Shown here: in pieces, positions 8,728-18,424 of the stretch
Position numbering within the stretch: position 1 is the first letter of the stretch
How the letters are laid out: every line of letters starts with the position of its first letter
DNA from: Jeotgalicoccus coquinae
GTDB taxonomy: Bacteria; Bacillota; Bacilli; Staphylococcales; Salinicoccaceae
DNA length: 64,000 bases
Direction of reading: 5' to 3'
Assembly (NCBI RefSeq): GCF_014207425.1
Contig: NZ_JACHFF010000001.1
Span: 124,001 to 188,000 of the forward strand
The notes under the pieces: generated by a model
Seen by the model: the letters and a program-made list of their open reading frames with translations, nothing else
The model's database searches: none
Told to the model about the DNA's origin: nothing
Translations under genes and position numbers: made by a program

Positions 8728-9900
8728 TTATAAAAACATTTTGCTAAGGTATATACTTTTAATCTTTTGTAATACGTCTAATTTTTTCTGATAATATGAT
8801 AAAATATCATCTATTTTCTCAAATAAATCTCCTATAACAAGCTGTTCAGGATGTTGAGGGACTTTGACTTTAAACTTTTTAAAATCGGTTTTGTTAATTA
8901 TAGGAGTAGCAGTTTTTCCAGCTATAGAACTAAATTGAACTTTATTTTTCTCCATACAAGTTAATATAAAATAAGCTGAGTTCTCCTTAGGTATAATGGC
9001 ATTAATCTGTTGATTAAATGCCGCTGGCATCTGATTTATCGTATTCTTGCCTATAGAAGCAATAGAAGTTATTAATACAGAGTTTTTAGGTACCTTTCTT
9101 GCTTTTTTCCATCCTTCTTCGCTTAAATATCTCATGGATTCTGATGTTTTATATTTAAATACATCCGATGGTGTAATCCAAATATATCCATTCTTACCTT
9201 TCTCCCAGTAGCTTTCCATCTTTGTAGATGGTGTATTTCCAGTTAATACTTCACCTAAATCTCCCAAATTTGATAGTTTCCAGTCTTGTTCGAATGAATT
9301 GAATCGAATAGAAGGGATATCTTCTCTCAGACTAGGGAACATTTTTCTTAAGAGAACTTGTTTTTTCTGATTTAACATGTTAAAACTTCTTTGATGAAGA
9401 GCTATTATTTTTTCTAATCGTTTAAGGAATTTAGCAATCTCCAATTGTTCTTTTTCATGAATTGGAATAATAATGTTCTTCTCGAAGAAACTATTAACAG
9501 GTATATTAAGTAACCCATGGTTCCTAGCACCTTCTGCTGATAATTTCATAACTTCACGATGCCATTTATTTGTGTCATAGTAAATACTTAAAAAGTCTGT
9601 GTTAACCTTTTTAGGTCTAAAAACTATATACAATGATGAAAGGGCGCCTTGGTCATACTTATCCAAACGTTTCACTGTACCGAGAGGAAAACCATTTGAA
9701 TAACTTTTATTATATGCAAAATCACCTTTCTTTAATAAGTAGTAGTTACTCATATCTTTGCTAGCCACTTGTTTATTAAAATACGTGTTTTGATCTACTA
9801 AACCATCTTGAGCAGATATTGTAAGTGGAAGTGTAGATTCATTGTTTTTATTCTTTCGAGTTACCCGTTCTACAATTGTATTTAACTTACGCTGTTCCCA
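8728..9900 (-). pseudogene. hsdS: Silent, start-less hsdS cassette in inverted orientation
   Basis: About 390 residues of complete HsdS sequence from WEQRKLNTIVERV to the C-terminal helix (KIKSIYLSKMF), on the strand opposite to the expressed hsdS. It contains two recognition domains different from those of the active copy and both conserved helices (KIIALHQRSFNMLNQKKQVL and its C-terminal match). There is no ATG or ribosome site at the proper position. The frame is open upstream for only about 20 codons, and the first credible internal start is a GTG at 9768 inside recognition domain 1. It therefore looks like a storage cassette: recombination at the WEQR repeat would join it to the hsdM-coupled start and give an HsdS of about 410 residues. 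Confidence 0.85.
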
Positions 9901-9901
9901 A
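9888..9901 (-). repeat. Inverted repeat arm 2 of putative hsdS inversion
   Basis: On the plus strand this reads TACGCTGTTCCCAA, the exact reverse complement of 6612-6625, and it marks where homology between the silent and active hsdS begins. The segment between the arms is about 3.3 kb and carries the recombinase. Confidence 0.7.
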
Positions 9902-9955
9902 ATTAGTTTATATAATTTTTGATAAGAATGTAAAAATATTACGATGTGTTAATTT

Positions 9956-9994
9956 AAAAAGGCTCTGCTGAATTTTATCAGCAAAGCCTTTTTT
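9956..9994 (-). terminator. Terminator of the GmrSD gene
   Basis: AAAGGCT-TGCTGA and TCAGCA-AGCCTTT form a strong stem with one mismatch and A/T tracts on both sides, just after the stop of the minus-strand DUF262 gene. It also insulates the silent hsdS from upstream transcription. Confidence 0.8.
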
Positions 9995-9996
9995 AG

Positions 9997-12081
9997 TTAA
10001 TTCAGAAAAACAGCCACAGTCAATTCATCATAGTTGATATCATAAATATCGAATAACTCCATTACAAATTTCATCTTAGTACTATTGGAATATCCAACAT
10101 TCATAAACAAACCTGGAGATATCATGACCTTATCTTCTTGATCAGTTGTACTAAAAATTGAACCCAAGCCGGTATTACTTGAATTTACTAAATCTAAAAT
10201 TAAATTGATATCTTTTTCAACCAGCACTTTAACAATATCAATCATAAAATCTTTCCATGTATTAATAGCTACATAGTTCTCATCTAAAAATGTATAGCCT
10301 TTTATATAATAATTTGTAAAAGTTTGCGTACCATCGAAAATCACCATTTCTTGATTAAACGTGACAGGTTGATAATCGGTTGTTGGGTATTCCCAGATGT
10401 TTAAAGCTCTTTCAATGATAGCATCTCGTCTTTCAATAATCTCTTGTTCCCCCCATGAATCTTTATGAGATGGAAGTCGATTCAGAAATGAAAAATGACT
10501 GTCTTTAAATCCTTTCTCAATATTTTGCTTATCAGTAAATGGTCTGTTACTGTATTTTGAATTATAACCTGTAAGAGTCAGGTTACCGATTGAATTTAAA
10601 TACATATCGTGTACTTCTTTATAATTATCACCAAGCTCGCTTATCCATTTAGGACTGAGAGTTTGAGGCATAATATGTTCAATACTGTAATCCTGATTTT
10701 GAACTCCATCATATATATTTAAATTTTCAACATGGCCGTGATTTTCCAAACGTTCAAAAATATAGGTTCTTATTTTTGGACTGATATTGTACATATTTCT
10801 TGATTTAAGGCTCTCTTCGACTTCTTGGTCAGTAGGGAATCTTCCGGTACTTGGTTTTGTCAGTAATAGATATGAAATGATTTCTGACTCGGATACATTA
10901 TTCTCTGATTTACTCATATGTTTCTTCATATCTTTATATAATGTGGCAAAAATTTTGTTGAGAGCGTTGGATGGTATTGCAGTAATTAAACGTCTGGCGA
11001 TATATGATTCGACAGTATTAAAAATTGAAATGACTTGATTCACATCAATCTTGTTATCAGAGTAATCTTTTAGAATAGCCAATACAAAAGGTATAGCAAC
11101 AGTCACTTTAATTTCTTCTAAACGTTTCAAAAATTCATTTATCCTTTTATTATCAGTATTAAACTTTAATATATGTTGGTAAGCAATCGAGTATTCTGCT
11201 AGCTCTTTGAAGAAGTCCTTCTTAATATTTTCATTTGAATCTCTCTTGGAATCGACGGCATTATAGTATTCAACAAAAGCTTCATATACCTTTGCGATTA
11301 CGGGAGTTTTACCTTCTTTAAGAGTTAGGAAATCTTTGAAAAAGTCAGACATTCTTAGATGAGTTCTTTCTTCAATAGGCTGCCAATAATTATTAAACAG
11401 TTCCGATTGTACAGTTTGTGCCTCGTTCATTAAGAGGTAATTTCGTATTTTATCTGCGTTTGTTAAATCCACACCAGTAGAGTTTAAACTTTCGAAAATC
11501 AGCTGAGGATCATCGTCCGGTGAATTCAGGTTAACCACCATTACCTGTAACTTATTAATAGACTCGAATAATTCATCCAGACTTATATTAAGTTCTGAAA
11601 GTCTATTATAGAAATAGTTATAGTTCATGGTAATATTGGATGTTTGAATATGAGTTCTGGAATCGCTATATAGCTTTTTATAAGCTTCAAAATCACGAGG
11701 GTTAGATTTTAATTTTTGTTTGTCAGGATCATTGCTGAAGCTGTTAATTAAAAAGCCATCATTTAAATTATTAGGATTTATTGTTTGTTGAATAATATTA
11801 TTATTGCTCATATAATTTTTCATTGCGAGAATGAGTAGAGAGATAGTAGTGATACGTTGCTGCCCATCAATAATAATAATTTCTTGTGAGTAGTCACCGG
11901 GTTTCACTACAATACTGCCAAAGAAATGAGATTGTTTATCTTCCTCGTGCAAGCTAATTAAATCATCTATGAGTCTTTTACAGTTCTCTTTTTTCCAGTC
12001 ATAGTTTCTTTGATAGACTGGAATTATTAATTTCGTTGCACCTCGCAGATATTCACTTATATATCTAACGTTGCCTTCCAT
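9997..12081 (-). CDS. GmrSD-type DUF262/DUF1524 restriction protein
   Basis: Single-chain protein of 694 residues. The N-terminal DUF262 (GmrS-like) domain has the motifs IPVYQRNYDW and IIDGQQRITT, associated with nucleotide binding and hydrolysis. The DUF1524 (GmrD-like) HNH nuclease domain at about 460-530 has SIEHIMPQT and later NSIGNLTLTGYNSKYSN. A short domain follows (residues about 600-694). Characterised relatives (GmrSD, BrxU) are type IV enzymes that cut modified phage DNA and SspE defends with DNA phosphorothioation. Its place beside a type I system fits a defence island; the substrate here is unknown. Ribosome site AGAGGAAG. Confidence 0.9.
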   Translation of the reverse strand: MEGNVRYISEYLRGATKLIIPVYQRNYDWKKENCKRLIDDLISLHEEDKQSHFFGSIVVKPGDYSQEIIIIDGQQRITTISLLILAMKNYMSNNNIIQQTINPNNLNDGFLINSFSNDPDKQKLKSNPRDFEAYKKLYSDSRTHIQTSNITMNYNYFYNRLSELNISLDELFESINKLQVMVVNLNSPDDDPQLIFESLNSTGVDLTNADKIRNYLLMNEAQTVQSELFNNYWQPIEERTHLRMSDFFKDFLTLKEGKTPVIAKVYEAFVEYYNAVDSKRDSNENIKKDFFKELAEYSIAYQHILKFNTDNKRINEFLKRLEEIKVTVAIPFVLAILKDYSDNKIDVNQVISIFNTVESYIARRLITAIPSNALNKIFATLYKDMKKHMSKSENNVSESEIISYLLLTKPSTGRFPTDQEVEESLKSRNMYNISPKIRTYIFERLENHGHVENLNIYDGVQNQDYSIEHIMPQTLSPKWISELGDNYKEVHDMYLNSIGNLTLTGYNSKYSNRPFTDKQNIEKGFKDSHFSFLNRLPSHKDSWGEQEIIERRDAIIERALNIWEYPTTDYQPVTFNQEMVIFDGTQTFTNYYIKGYTFLDENYVAINTWKDFMIDIVKVLVEKDINLILDLVNSSNTGLGSIFSTTDQEDKVMISPGLFMNVGYSNSTKMKFVMELFDIYDINYDELTVAVFLN

Positions 12082-12205
12082 AGAAACACTTCCTCTAAAT
12101 AAAATAATATAACCTTACTGTACATTAAAATAGAAAAATTTAGAATTCTTTGTTATACAATAGATAGATAAGCTGTCCATAAAAATTATAAATGAGGTAA
12201 ATATA

Positions 12206-13150
12206 TTGATAAAAGTAATCATAGACACTGATACTGCAGGCGATGACACAATCGCAATTCTAACTGCCCTGCATAATTTCGACGTTCTCGGTATTACAAT
12301 CACTGGCGGTAACGTTGATTTTAATCAGCAGATTGATAATGCGTTATATACAACTCAAGTTGTTGGTAAGACTGACATCCCTGTTTATCCGGGATACAGT
12401 GGTCCGATCTTCGGCAATACTGAACAGGAGCATACGACTGTTGAAGATGTGCATGGAAGTGATGGTATGGGTGATTCTTTCTTCCCTAAACCTGAACGTT
12501 CTGCTGAAGCGGCGCATGCGATAGATTTTATCATCGATACAATTAACGAGAATCCCGGTGAAGTTTCGCTTCTTGCGATTGCGCCTTTAACTAACATTGC
12601 TATGGCGATTAAAAAGGATCCTGGTATCACAGAGAAAATTGAGCATTTGTATATTATGGGAGGCACAAACAACGCTTTAGGCAATATAGTGCCGGCTGCT
12701 GAGTATAACTTTTACGTTGATCCCGAGGCAGCTAAGTTGGTGCTGCAGTCAGGTATTGAAATGACTATGGTCGGCTGGGATATGTGTACAGATTACTCTC
12801 TGATGTTCGATGAAGAACATGATGAAATTGAAAGCTTTGGTACAGCAGGTGCACAGTTCTTTAAAGACGTGAACAAAGTAGTGAAGAAGTTTAATAAAGA
12901 AGTACATAAACTGAATGGGACGACTCACCCTGATACACTGCTGGTTGCAATCGCAGCTGATGAAAGGATTATGGAGAAGTCCAATAAGTATTACGTTGAT
13001 GTAGAGACTAAAGGTGAACTGACTAGAGGCTACAGTCTTGTTGATATCAACGGACGATTAGGTAAGGACCCAAATGTCAGAGTATGTGAAAAAGTAGATA
13101 GGGATTTATTTAAAGAGCATTTGTATGATGTTTTGAAAGATATCAAATAG
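12206..13150 (+). CDS. Inosine-uridine preferring nucleoside hydrolase family protein
   Basis: Cytoplasmic N-ribohydrolase-family enzyme of 314 residues that would split nucleosides into base and ribose. The Asp-rich calcium and ribose site is intact: DTDTAGDD at residues 7-14, a second Asn-rich site (MGGTNNALGNIVPAAEYNFY, about 151-170), and the later NGTTHPDTL segment with the conserved His-Asp pair near 240-245. The start is TTG at 12206, because GAGGT lies about eight bases upstream and no ATG is nearby. It stands alone between divergent and convergent genes, probably for purine or pyrimidine salvage. Confidence 0.9.
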   Translation: MIKVIIDTDTAGDDTIAILTALHNFDVLGITITGGNVDFNQQIDNALYTTQVVGKTDIPVYPGYSGPIFGNTEQEHTTVEDVHGSDGMGDSFFPKPERSAEAAHAIDFIIDTINENPGEVSLLAIAPLTNIAMAIKKDPGITEKIEHLYIMGGTNNALGNIVPAAEYNFYVDPEAAKLVLQSGIEMTMVGWDMCTDYSLMFDEEHDEIESFGTAGAQFFKDVNKVVKKFNKEVHKLNGTTHPDTLLVAIAADERIMEKSNKYYVDVETKGELTRGYSLVDINGRLGKDPNVRVCEKVDRDLFKEHLYDVLKDIK

Positions 13151-13152
13151 TC

Positions 13153-13193
13153 AAACGTTCTTACGAGGTTATATTCGTAAGAACGTTTTATTT
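13153..13193. terminator. Bidirectional terminator
   Basis: AAACGTTCTTACGA and TCGTAAGAACGTTT form a perfect 14-bp stem with an eight-base loop, followed by TATTTTA. It serves the nucleoside hydrolase and the convergent MocR gene. Confidence 0.9.
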
Positions 13194-14605
13194 TACTCAA
13201 ATATTGCTTTATAAAGTATTTTAACTATATTATCAATCTCATCAATATCCAGACTAGCGAATCCCAAAACATATTTTTTCCATTCATCATCATTACTGAC
13301 ATAGTCTGTCGAGAATCTTCTCATATCGTACAATTCTAAAGAATATTGCTCGGCGCTAGTTTTTATTTCATCATATGATTTCTGTGTTTTAAATTTAGCT
13401 GTGAAATGCAGTCCAGCAGGGATGTCTGCAATTGCCACTTTGTCTTTAAAGTATTTTTTTAAAGAGGAAATGAGTGCAGTTCTGTTATTTTCATAGTACA
13501 GATTCATCTTTTTAACGTGTCTGCTGTACTCTCCAGATTCAATAAAATATTTTAAAGTGTAGAGTTGAATACTGTTATTACCTTGCAGCCAATTTTTATG
13601 TTTTGCTTTATAAAGTTCCAGTAAGTGTAGTGGCAAAATCATATAAGTCATCCTGAGACTTGGTAAAAGTGTTTTAGAAAACGTACCGATATAAATCACT
13701 TTGTCATTTTTATCAAGACTGTGGAGTGATGGAATGTTATCAGTACCATATTTAAATTCACTGTCGTAATCATCTTCAACAATATAGCGGTTTTCTTTCT
13801 CAGATGCCCAGTTCAGCAAATCTATTCTTCTCGATATAGGCATAATAGTCCCAGTAGGGAACTGATGAGATGGTGTCAGGAATTGTAGAGTTGGATTCTC
13901 TTTTTTAATAGTTTTTATGTCTACCCCATGATTATCTAAAGGTATCTCTGCTACATTAATACCTTTATCTATAAGCATATCCCTAACTCTCGCATACCCG
14001 GGATTCTCTATTCCTGCTTTAATATCTGATTTAAATAAACCAACTAGCTGATCAATAAGCGGCTGTGTACCGGTCCCGATTATAATCTGTTCTGCATAGC
14101 AGTTTATGCCTCGGGTGATTTTCACTAAGTCTCTGATTGCTTCACGTACTTCAATCGGTCCCTGAGGATGGCTCAGCTGAGAAATTTCATATTGGTGATA
14201 TTTAATAACCTGTCTTTGAAAGCTAATCCACTTTTTATGAGGGAAGTGTAGACTGTTTGTTGTCATATGAGATAATGAGTACTTGTATTCTTTATGTTTT
14301 TTACTTTCTATCAATGATTCTTTTAATTTTTCACGGTTTGAGTGTTCTTGTTTAAAGGCATTGAGTTCCACTATGTAGTAACCTTTTTTCTCCAGAGCGT
14401 AGACATAACCTTCTGCAATGAGCTGTTCGTAAGCAGTGGCAACAGAGTTTATACTGATTGCCAAATCTTTTGCCAGTTCACGTTTCGAAGGGAGTTTATA
14501 GTCTTTCGGCAATTGTCCTGAAATTATTTTTTCTTTTAATATCTCATAAATCTGGCGGTATTTATATGTTGATTTCTTTGAATCAGATAAGATGATTTCT
14601 AACAT
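13193..14605 (-). CDS. MocR-family regulator (GabR-like)
   Basis: Regulator of about 470 residues that fuses a GntR-type winged helix (about 5-75; PSKRELAKDLAISINSVATA) to a fold-type I aminotransferase-like domain. The PLP pocket is visible, including EDDYDSEFKYG and the lysine of GTFSKTLLPSLRM. MocR proteins sense an amino compound as an external aldimine with PLP; GabR of Bacillus subtilis senses GABA and activates gabTD. It is divergent from gabT here, so a GabR role is likely. The second ATG (14605) is preferred over 14620 because GGAGG lies eight bases before it and overlaps the first ATG. Confidence 0.9.
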   Translation of the reverse strand: MLEIILSDSKKSTYKYRQIYEILKEKIISGQLPKDYKLPSKRELAKDLAISINSVATAYEQLIAEGYVYALEKKGYYIVELNAFKQEHSNREKLKESLIESKKHKEYKYSLSHMTTNSLHFPHKKWISFQRQVIKYHQYEISQLSHPQGPIEVREAIRDLVKITRGINCYAEQIIIGTGTQPLIDQLVGLFKSDIKAGIENPGYARVRDMLIDKGINVAEIPLDNHGVDIKTIKKENPTLQFLTPSHQFPTGTIMPISRRIDLLNWASEKENRYIVEDDYDSEFKYGTDNIPSLHSLDKNDKVIYIGTFSKTLLPSLRMTYMILPLHLLELYKAKHKNWLQGNNSIQLYTLKYFIESGEYSRHVKKMNLYYENNRTALISSLKKYFKDKVAIADIPAGLHFTAKFKTQKSYDEIKTSAEQYSLELYDMRRFSTDYVSNDDEWKKYVLGFASLDIDEIDNIVKILYKAIFE

Positions 14606-14617
14606 AAATGAGTCCTC

Positions 14618-14706
14618 CATAATTGTAATCTGGTGCCTATATTATCAGAAAATTGGTACTTTCAATTATACCAGACCCTGACATAATGGTTAATATTACA
14701 ATTATG
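14618..14706. promoter_or_regulatory. Divergent control region of MocR gene and gabT
   Basis: A perfect 12-bp inverted repeat, CATAATTGTAAT (14618-14629) and ATTACAATTATG (14695-14706), frames the intergenic region. Inside lie CTGGTGCC and, in inverted orientation, TATACCAG around a TTGGTAC core, like the repeated sites of MocR regulators. Weak sigma-A elements can be read in both directions (TTTCAA-N17-CATAAT toward gabT), consistent with an activated promoter. Confidence 0.55.
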
Positions 14707-14722
14707 AAAGGGGATTCATAAA

Positions 14723-16024
14723 ATGACAAGAACAAAAGATTTGCAGGAAAAAAGAAATAAATATGTAGCGAGAGGTGTCAGCAACGGTAATTTAAGTATT
14801 GCCGGTAAAGCACATAGTGCTACTATTACTGATCCGGAAGGCAATGAATTTATAGACTTTGCAGGGGCTATTGGAGTACAAAATGTTGGGCATACACACC
14901 CCCGAGTAACAGAGGCAGTTAAAAATCAGGTGGATAAGTTTTTACACCCGGGCTTCAACTGTATTATGTATGACGGCTATATTGAGCTTGCAGAAAAACT
15001 ATGCGGTATCACACCAGGTGATTTCGATAAGAAAGCAATTCTTTTCAACTCGGGTGCAGAGGCTGTAGAAAATGCGGTTAAAATGTCACGTAAGTATACA
15101 GGAAGAAATGCGGTGGTTTCATTCAAACGCGGATACCATGGTCGTACTAACTTAACAATGAGCATGACAAGTAAAGTAAAACCTTATAAAAATGGATTCG
15201 GACCATTTGCTTCCGATATATACGCTGCACCATTCCCTTATGTATATCGTAAGCATGCAGCATTAACAGAAGAAGAATACATCGAGCAGTCTATTAAGGA
15301 ATTCCACGACTTCTTTATCGAAACTGTTGCACCTGAAAATGTTGCTTGTGTTGTTATGGAGCCTGTTCAGGGTGAAGGCGGATTTATCGTTCCATCAAAA
15401 CGTTTTGTTGAAGCAGTGGTTAAATTCTGTAAAAAGAATGGAATCGTGTTTGTTGCTGATGAAATTCAAACAGGATTCGGCCGTACTGGTAAAATGTTTG
15501 CATCAGAGCACTTCGATATTGAGCCGGACCTGATGACGGTATCTAAATCGCTGGCAGCCGGATTACCATTAAGCGGTGTCGTCGGTAAGTCAGAGATTCT
15601 TGATGCAGCAGAGCCGGGAGAACTGGGCGGTACATTTGGCGGTAACCCTGTAGCGTGTGCTGCAGCATTAACAGTGATTGATATTGTTAAGGAAGAGAAT
15701 CTTTGTGAGAAGGCTGAGCAACTTGGACAAAGACTGGAAGAGGCTTTAAAAGCTCATGCTGAGAAACATTCATTTATTGGTGAAATCAGACGTCTTGGTG
15801 CAATGGTTGCAGTTGAGATTGTAAATGATGACAAAGAAAATTCTCCGAACAAAGAACTGACTGGTCAGATTGCGAAGTATGCTAATGATAACGGATTGAT
15901 CTTATTATCTGCAGGTATTTATGGAAACGTTCTCAGATTCCTGGCACCTCTTGTTATCAGTGATGATGAACTGGACAAAGGACTGAGCATTCTTGCCGAA
16001 TCATTAGAAAAGGCAGGTAAGTAA
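14723..16024 (+). CDS. gabT: 4-aminobutyrate aminotransferase
   Basis: PLP enzyme of class III, 433 residues, that transfers the amino group of GABA to 2-oxoglutarate and yields succinate semialdehyde. The family signature is complete: [20 protein letters not shown], the [13 protein letters not shown] segment, and the Schiff-base lysine K275 in [14 protein letters not shown]. It is the first gene of an operon; gabD begins two bases after its stop. The divergent MocR regulator and the downstream ureohydrolase suggest that GABA, possibly released from 4-guanidinobutyrate, is the physiological substrate. Ribosome site AAAGGGG. Confidence 0.93.
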   Translation: MTRTKDLQEKRNKYVARGVSNGNLSIAGKAHSATITDPEGNEFIDFAGAIGVQNVGHTHPRVTEAVKNQVDKFLHPGFNCIMYDGYIELAEKLCGITPGDFDKKAILFNSGAEAVENAVKMSRKYTGRNAVVSFKRGYHGRTNLTMSMTSKVKPYKNGFGPFASDIYAAPFPYVYRKHAALTEEEYIEQSIKEFHDFFIETVAPENVACVVMEPVQGEGGFIVPSKRFVEAVVKFCKKNGIVFVADEIQTGFGRTGKMFASEHFDIEPDLMTVSKSLAAGLPLSGVVGKSEILDAAEPGELGGTFGGNPVACAAALTVIDIVKEENLCEKAEQLGQRLEEALKAHAEKHSFIGEIRRLGAMVAVEIVNDDKENSPNKELTGQIAKYANDNGLILLSAGIYGNVLRFLAPLVISDDELDKGLSILAESLEKAGK

Positions 16025-16026
16025 CT

Positions 16027-17421
16027 ATGGCAGAAACTTTTGATATTAAAAATCCGGCAACAGGTGACGTTATTGATACTTTAGAAATCAATACGAAAGA
16101 TGAAGTACTGGCGGCGATTGAAGACTGCCAGGAAGGTTTTAAAGCATGGCGTGAAACGGATGCTCATTACCGTTCAGGAGTTATAAAAGAATGGTTCCGT
16201 TTAATTAATGAGCATAAAGATGAACTTGCAGAAATCATTACAAAAGAAAGCGGGAAACCGCTGGCGGAGGCATTGGGAGAAGTCGCATACGCCAATGCCT
16301 ACATAGAATGGTATGCAGAAGAAGCAAAACGCATCTACGGCAGAACGATTCCTGCCAACTCACCGAATAAAAATATCATTATTAAAAAGCAGCCTGTAGG
16401 TCTTGTTGCCGGTATTACACCGTGGAACTTTCCGGCAGCGATGCTGACACGAAAAGTTGCACCGGCACTTGCAGCAGGATGTTCCTTCATCATTAAGCCG
16501 GCAGCAGAAACGCCACTGACTACAATGAGACTTGTGGAACTCGCATATCAGGCGGGCGTTCCTGAGAATGTATTTAAAGCAGTTAACGGTTCTGGAAGTG
16601 ATATTGGTAAAATTTTCACTGACAGTCCGTTAGTTAGAAAGATAACATTCACAGGTTCAACTCCGGTCGGGAAATCACTGATTGAAAACAGTGCAAATAC
16701 AGTAAAACATGTATCCATGGAACTGGGCGGACATGCTCCAATTATTATTTGCGGTGATGCCGATATTGATATCGCTGTTGACCAGACAATTGCATCGAAA
16801 TTTAGAAATGCAGGTCAAACTTGTATATGTGCAAACAGACTGTTTGTACATGAATCCATTGCCGATGAATATGCAGAGAAGCTGAGTGCGAAAGTTGCTC
16901 AACTCAAAGTGGGAAACGGATTGGATGAAAATGTTCAAGTTGGTCCTTTAATTAATAAAAAAGCATATGACAAAGTCAGTGAACAGGCAAACAATGCAAA
17001 AGAACTGGGTGCCGATATTGTATGCGGCGGTGATGGGATTGTAGATGCGGATAAGGAAACTTACTTCTATAATCCGACAGTAATTAAAAATGCAAATCAG
17101 GAAATGAAGATCATGAATGAAGAAACATTCGGACCGCTTATTCCTATTCAATCATTCTCAGAAATTGATGATGCAATTGAACTTGCGAACGGTTTACCGT
17201 ACGGCCTTGCTGCATACTATTTCACTAATGATTATAAAACAGGATTATATCTATCAGACCAGCTGGATTTTGGGGTAATCGGCTGGAATGACGGAGCACC
17301 ATCTGCAGCACACGCACCATTTGGGGGATTAAAAGAAAGCGGACTTGGAAAAGAAGGCGGAATAGAAGGTATTGAAGCATATCTGGATACGAAGTATTTA
17401 TCGATTGGTAATTTAATTTAA
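16027..17421 (+). CDS. gabD: Succinate-semialdehyde dehydrogenase
   Basis: NAD(P)-dependent aldehyde dehydrogenase of 464 residues that oxidises succinate semialdehyde to succinate, which then enters the TCA cycle. Motifs are complete: [10 protein letters not shown], general base E232 in [19 protein letters not shown], and catalytic C266 in [10 protein letters not shown], with the cytosolic SSADH pattern around it. It begins two bases after gabT, which implies coupled translation. Length is normal for the family and no signal sequence is seen. Confidence 0.93.
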   Translation: MAETFDIKNPATGDVIDTLEINTKDEVLAAIEDCQEGFKAWRETDAHYRSGVIKEWFRLINEHKDELAEIITKESGKPLAEALGEVAYANAYIEWYAEEAKRIYGRTIPANSPNKNIIIKKQPVGLVAGITPWNFPAAMLTRKVAPALAAGCSFIIKPAAETPLTTMRLVELAYQAGVPENVFKAVNGSGSDIGKIFTDSPLVRKITFTGSTPVGKSLIENSANTVKHVSMELGGHAPIIICGDADIDIAVDQTIASKFRNAGQTCICANRLFVHESIADEYAEKLSAKVAQLKVGNGLDENVQVGPLINKKAYDKVSEQANNAKELGADIVCGGDGIVDADKETYFYNPTVIKNANQEMKIMNEETFGPLIPIQSFSEIDDAIELANGLPYGLAAYYFTNDYKTGLYLSDQLDFGVIGWNDGAPSAAHAPFGGLKESGLGKEGGIEGIEAYLDTKYLSIGNLI

Positions 17422-17438
17422 TAAGGAGCAGAGATATT

Positions 17439-18386
17439 ATGTATACACCAAAGGATTCATCTAAATCTCCACGTTTTGTGGGGCCAAGAACATTTATGAG
17501 ATTGGAAAATATCAGAACTACAGAAGATGTGGACTTTGCTGTTATCGGTGTTCCGTTTGATACGGCAGCATCTAACCGTACTGGACAAAGATACGGGCCT
17601 CAACATATCAGAGATTTTTCAGTACTTCTGCGACCGTATAATCCGGATCAGGATATAAATATCTTTGATTATTGTTCAGGGGTAGATTATGGAGATATTA
17701 ATGTTATTCCAGGGAATATTCACCAGACATATGAAAATATTGTTGAGAGTTTAACACCGGTTTTAGAAAATGATATTACACCGATAATGATGGGTGGAGA
17801 TCATTCAATATCTTTGGGACATTTACGAGCATTCCACAAAAAATTCGGACCTATAGCATTGATTCATTTCGATTCTCATGGAGATACATGGGATAACTAT
17901 TTTGGAGAGAAATATATGCATGGCACACCTTTTAGAAGAGCCGTCGAAGAAGGTTTAATAGATACTGAACACTCTATCCAAGTAGGAATGAGGGGGCCAT
18001 TATACGGTCCCGGATGCATTGAGGATGCGAGAGATTTAGGTTTCGAAGTTATTACAATGAGAGAAGCAAGAAAAATGGGCTTTGACAGAGTTTCCGAAAG
18101 AATTAAAGAACGTGTCGGAAACTCAAAAGCTTTTGTCTCATATGATATAGATTTCCTTGATCCTGCTTATGCACCGGGTACTGGAACACCAGAAGTCGGC
18201 GGGCCTACTTCTTTTGAAGGGCTCGAGTTCGTAAGAAATCTGAAAGGGCTGGACGTAAAAGGTTTTGATCTGGTTGAGGTATTACCAACTTATGACAGCG
18301 GAGAAATAACAGCTGTAGCTGCATCATCAATAATCTTTGAAATGATAACCTTAATTGCTTTAAATAAACGTGATTTATCATCTTAG
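17439..18386 (+). CDS. Ureohydrolase (agmatinase / guanidinobutyrase family)
   Basis: Arginase-fold manganese enzyme of 315 residues that removes urea from a guanidino compound. Metal-binding motifs are GGDHSI, HFDSHGD (a variant of D-A-H-x-D) and SYDIDFLDPAYAPGTGTPEV, the last matching agmatinases and guanidinobutyrases rather than arginases. Because it follows gabT and gabD, 4-guanidinobutyrate, which gives GABA plus urea, is the more coherent substrate; agmatine would give putrescine, for which no pathway is seen. This substrate is inference. Ribosome site AAGGAG. Confidence 0.88.
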   Translation: MYTPKDSSKSPRFVGPRTFMRLENIRTTEDVDFAVIGVPFDTAASNRTGQRYGPQHIRDFSVLLRPYNPDQDINIFDYCSGVDYGDINVIPGNIHQTYENIVESLTPVLENDITPIMMGGDHSISLGHLRAFHKKFGPIALIHFDSHGDTWDNYFGEKYMHGTPFRRAVEEGLIDTEHSIQVGMRGPLYGPGCIEDARDLGFEVITMREARKMGFDRVSERIKERVGNSKAFVSYDIDFLDPAYAPGTGTPEVGGPTSFEGLEFVRNLKGLDVKGFDLVEVLPTYDSGEITAVAASSIIFEMITLIALNKRDLSS

Positions 18387-18424
18387 AAGAAGATGTAATG
18401 CATCAAACAGGGGGATAAAACACC

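Noticed and set aside
8728-9768. Silent hsdS as an independent gene starting at GTG 9768
   Set aside because: Homology to HsdS continues about 44 codons upstream of that GTG, which lies inside recognition domain 1 and has no ribosome site.
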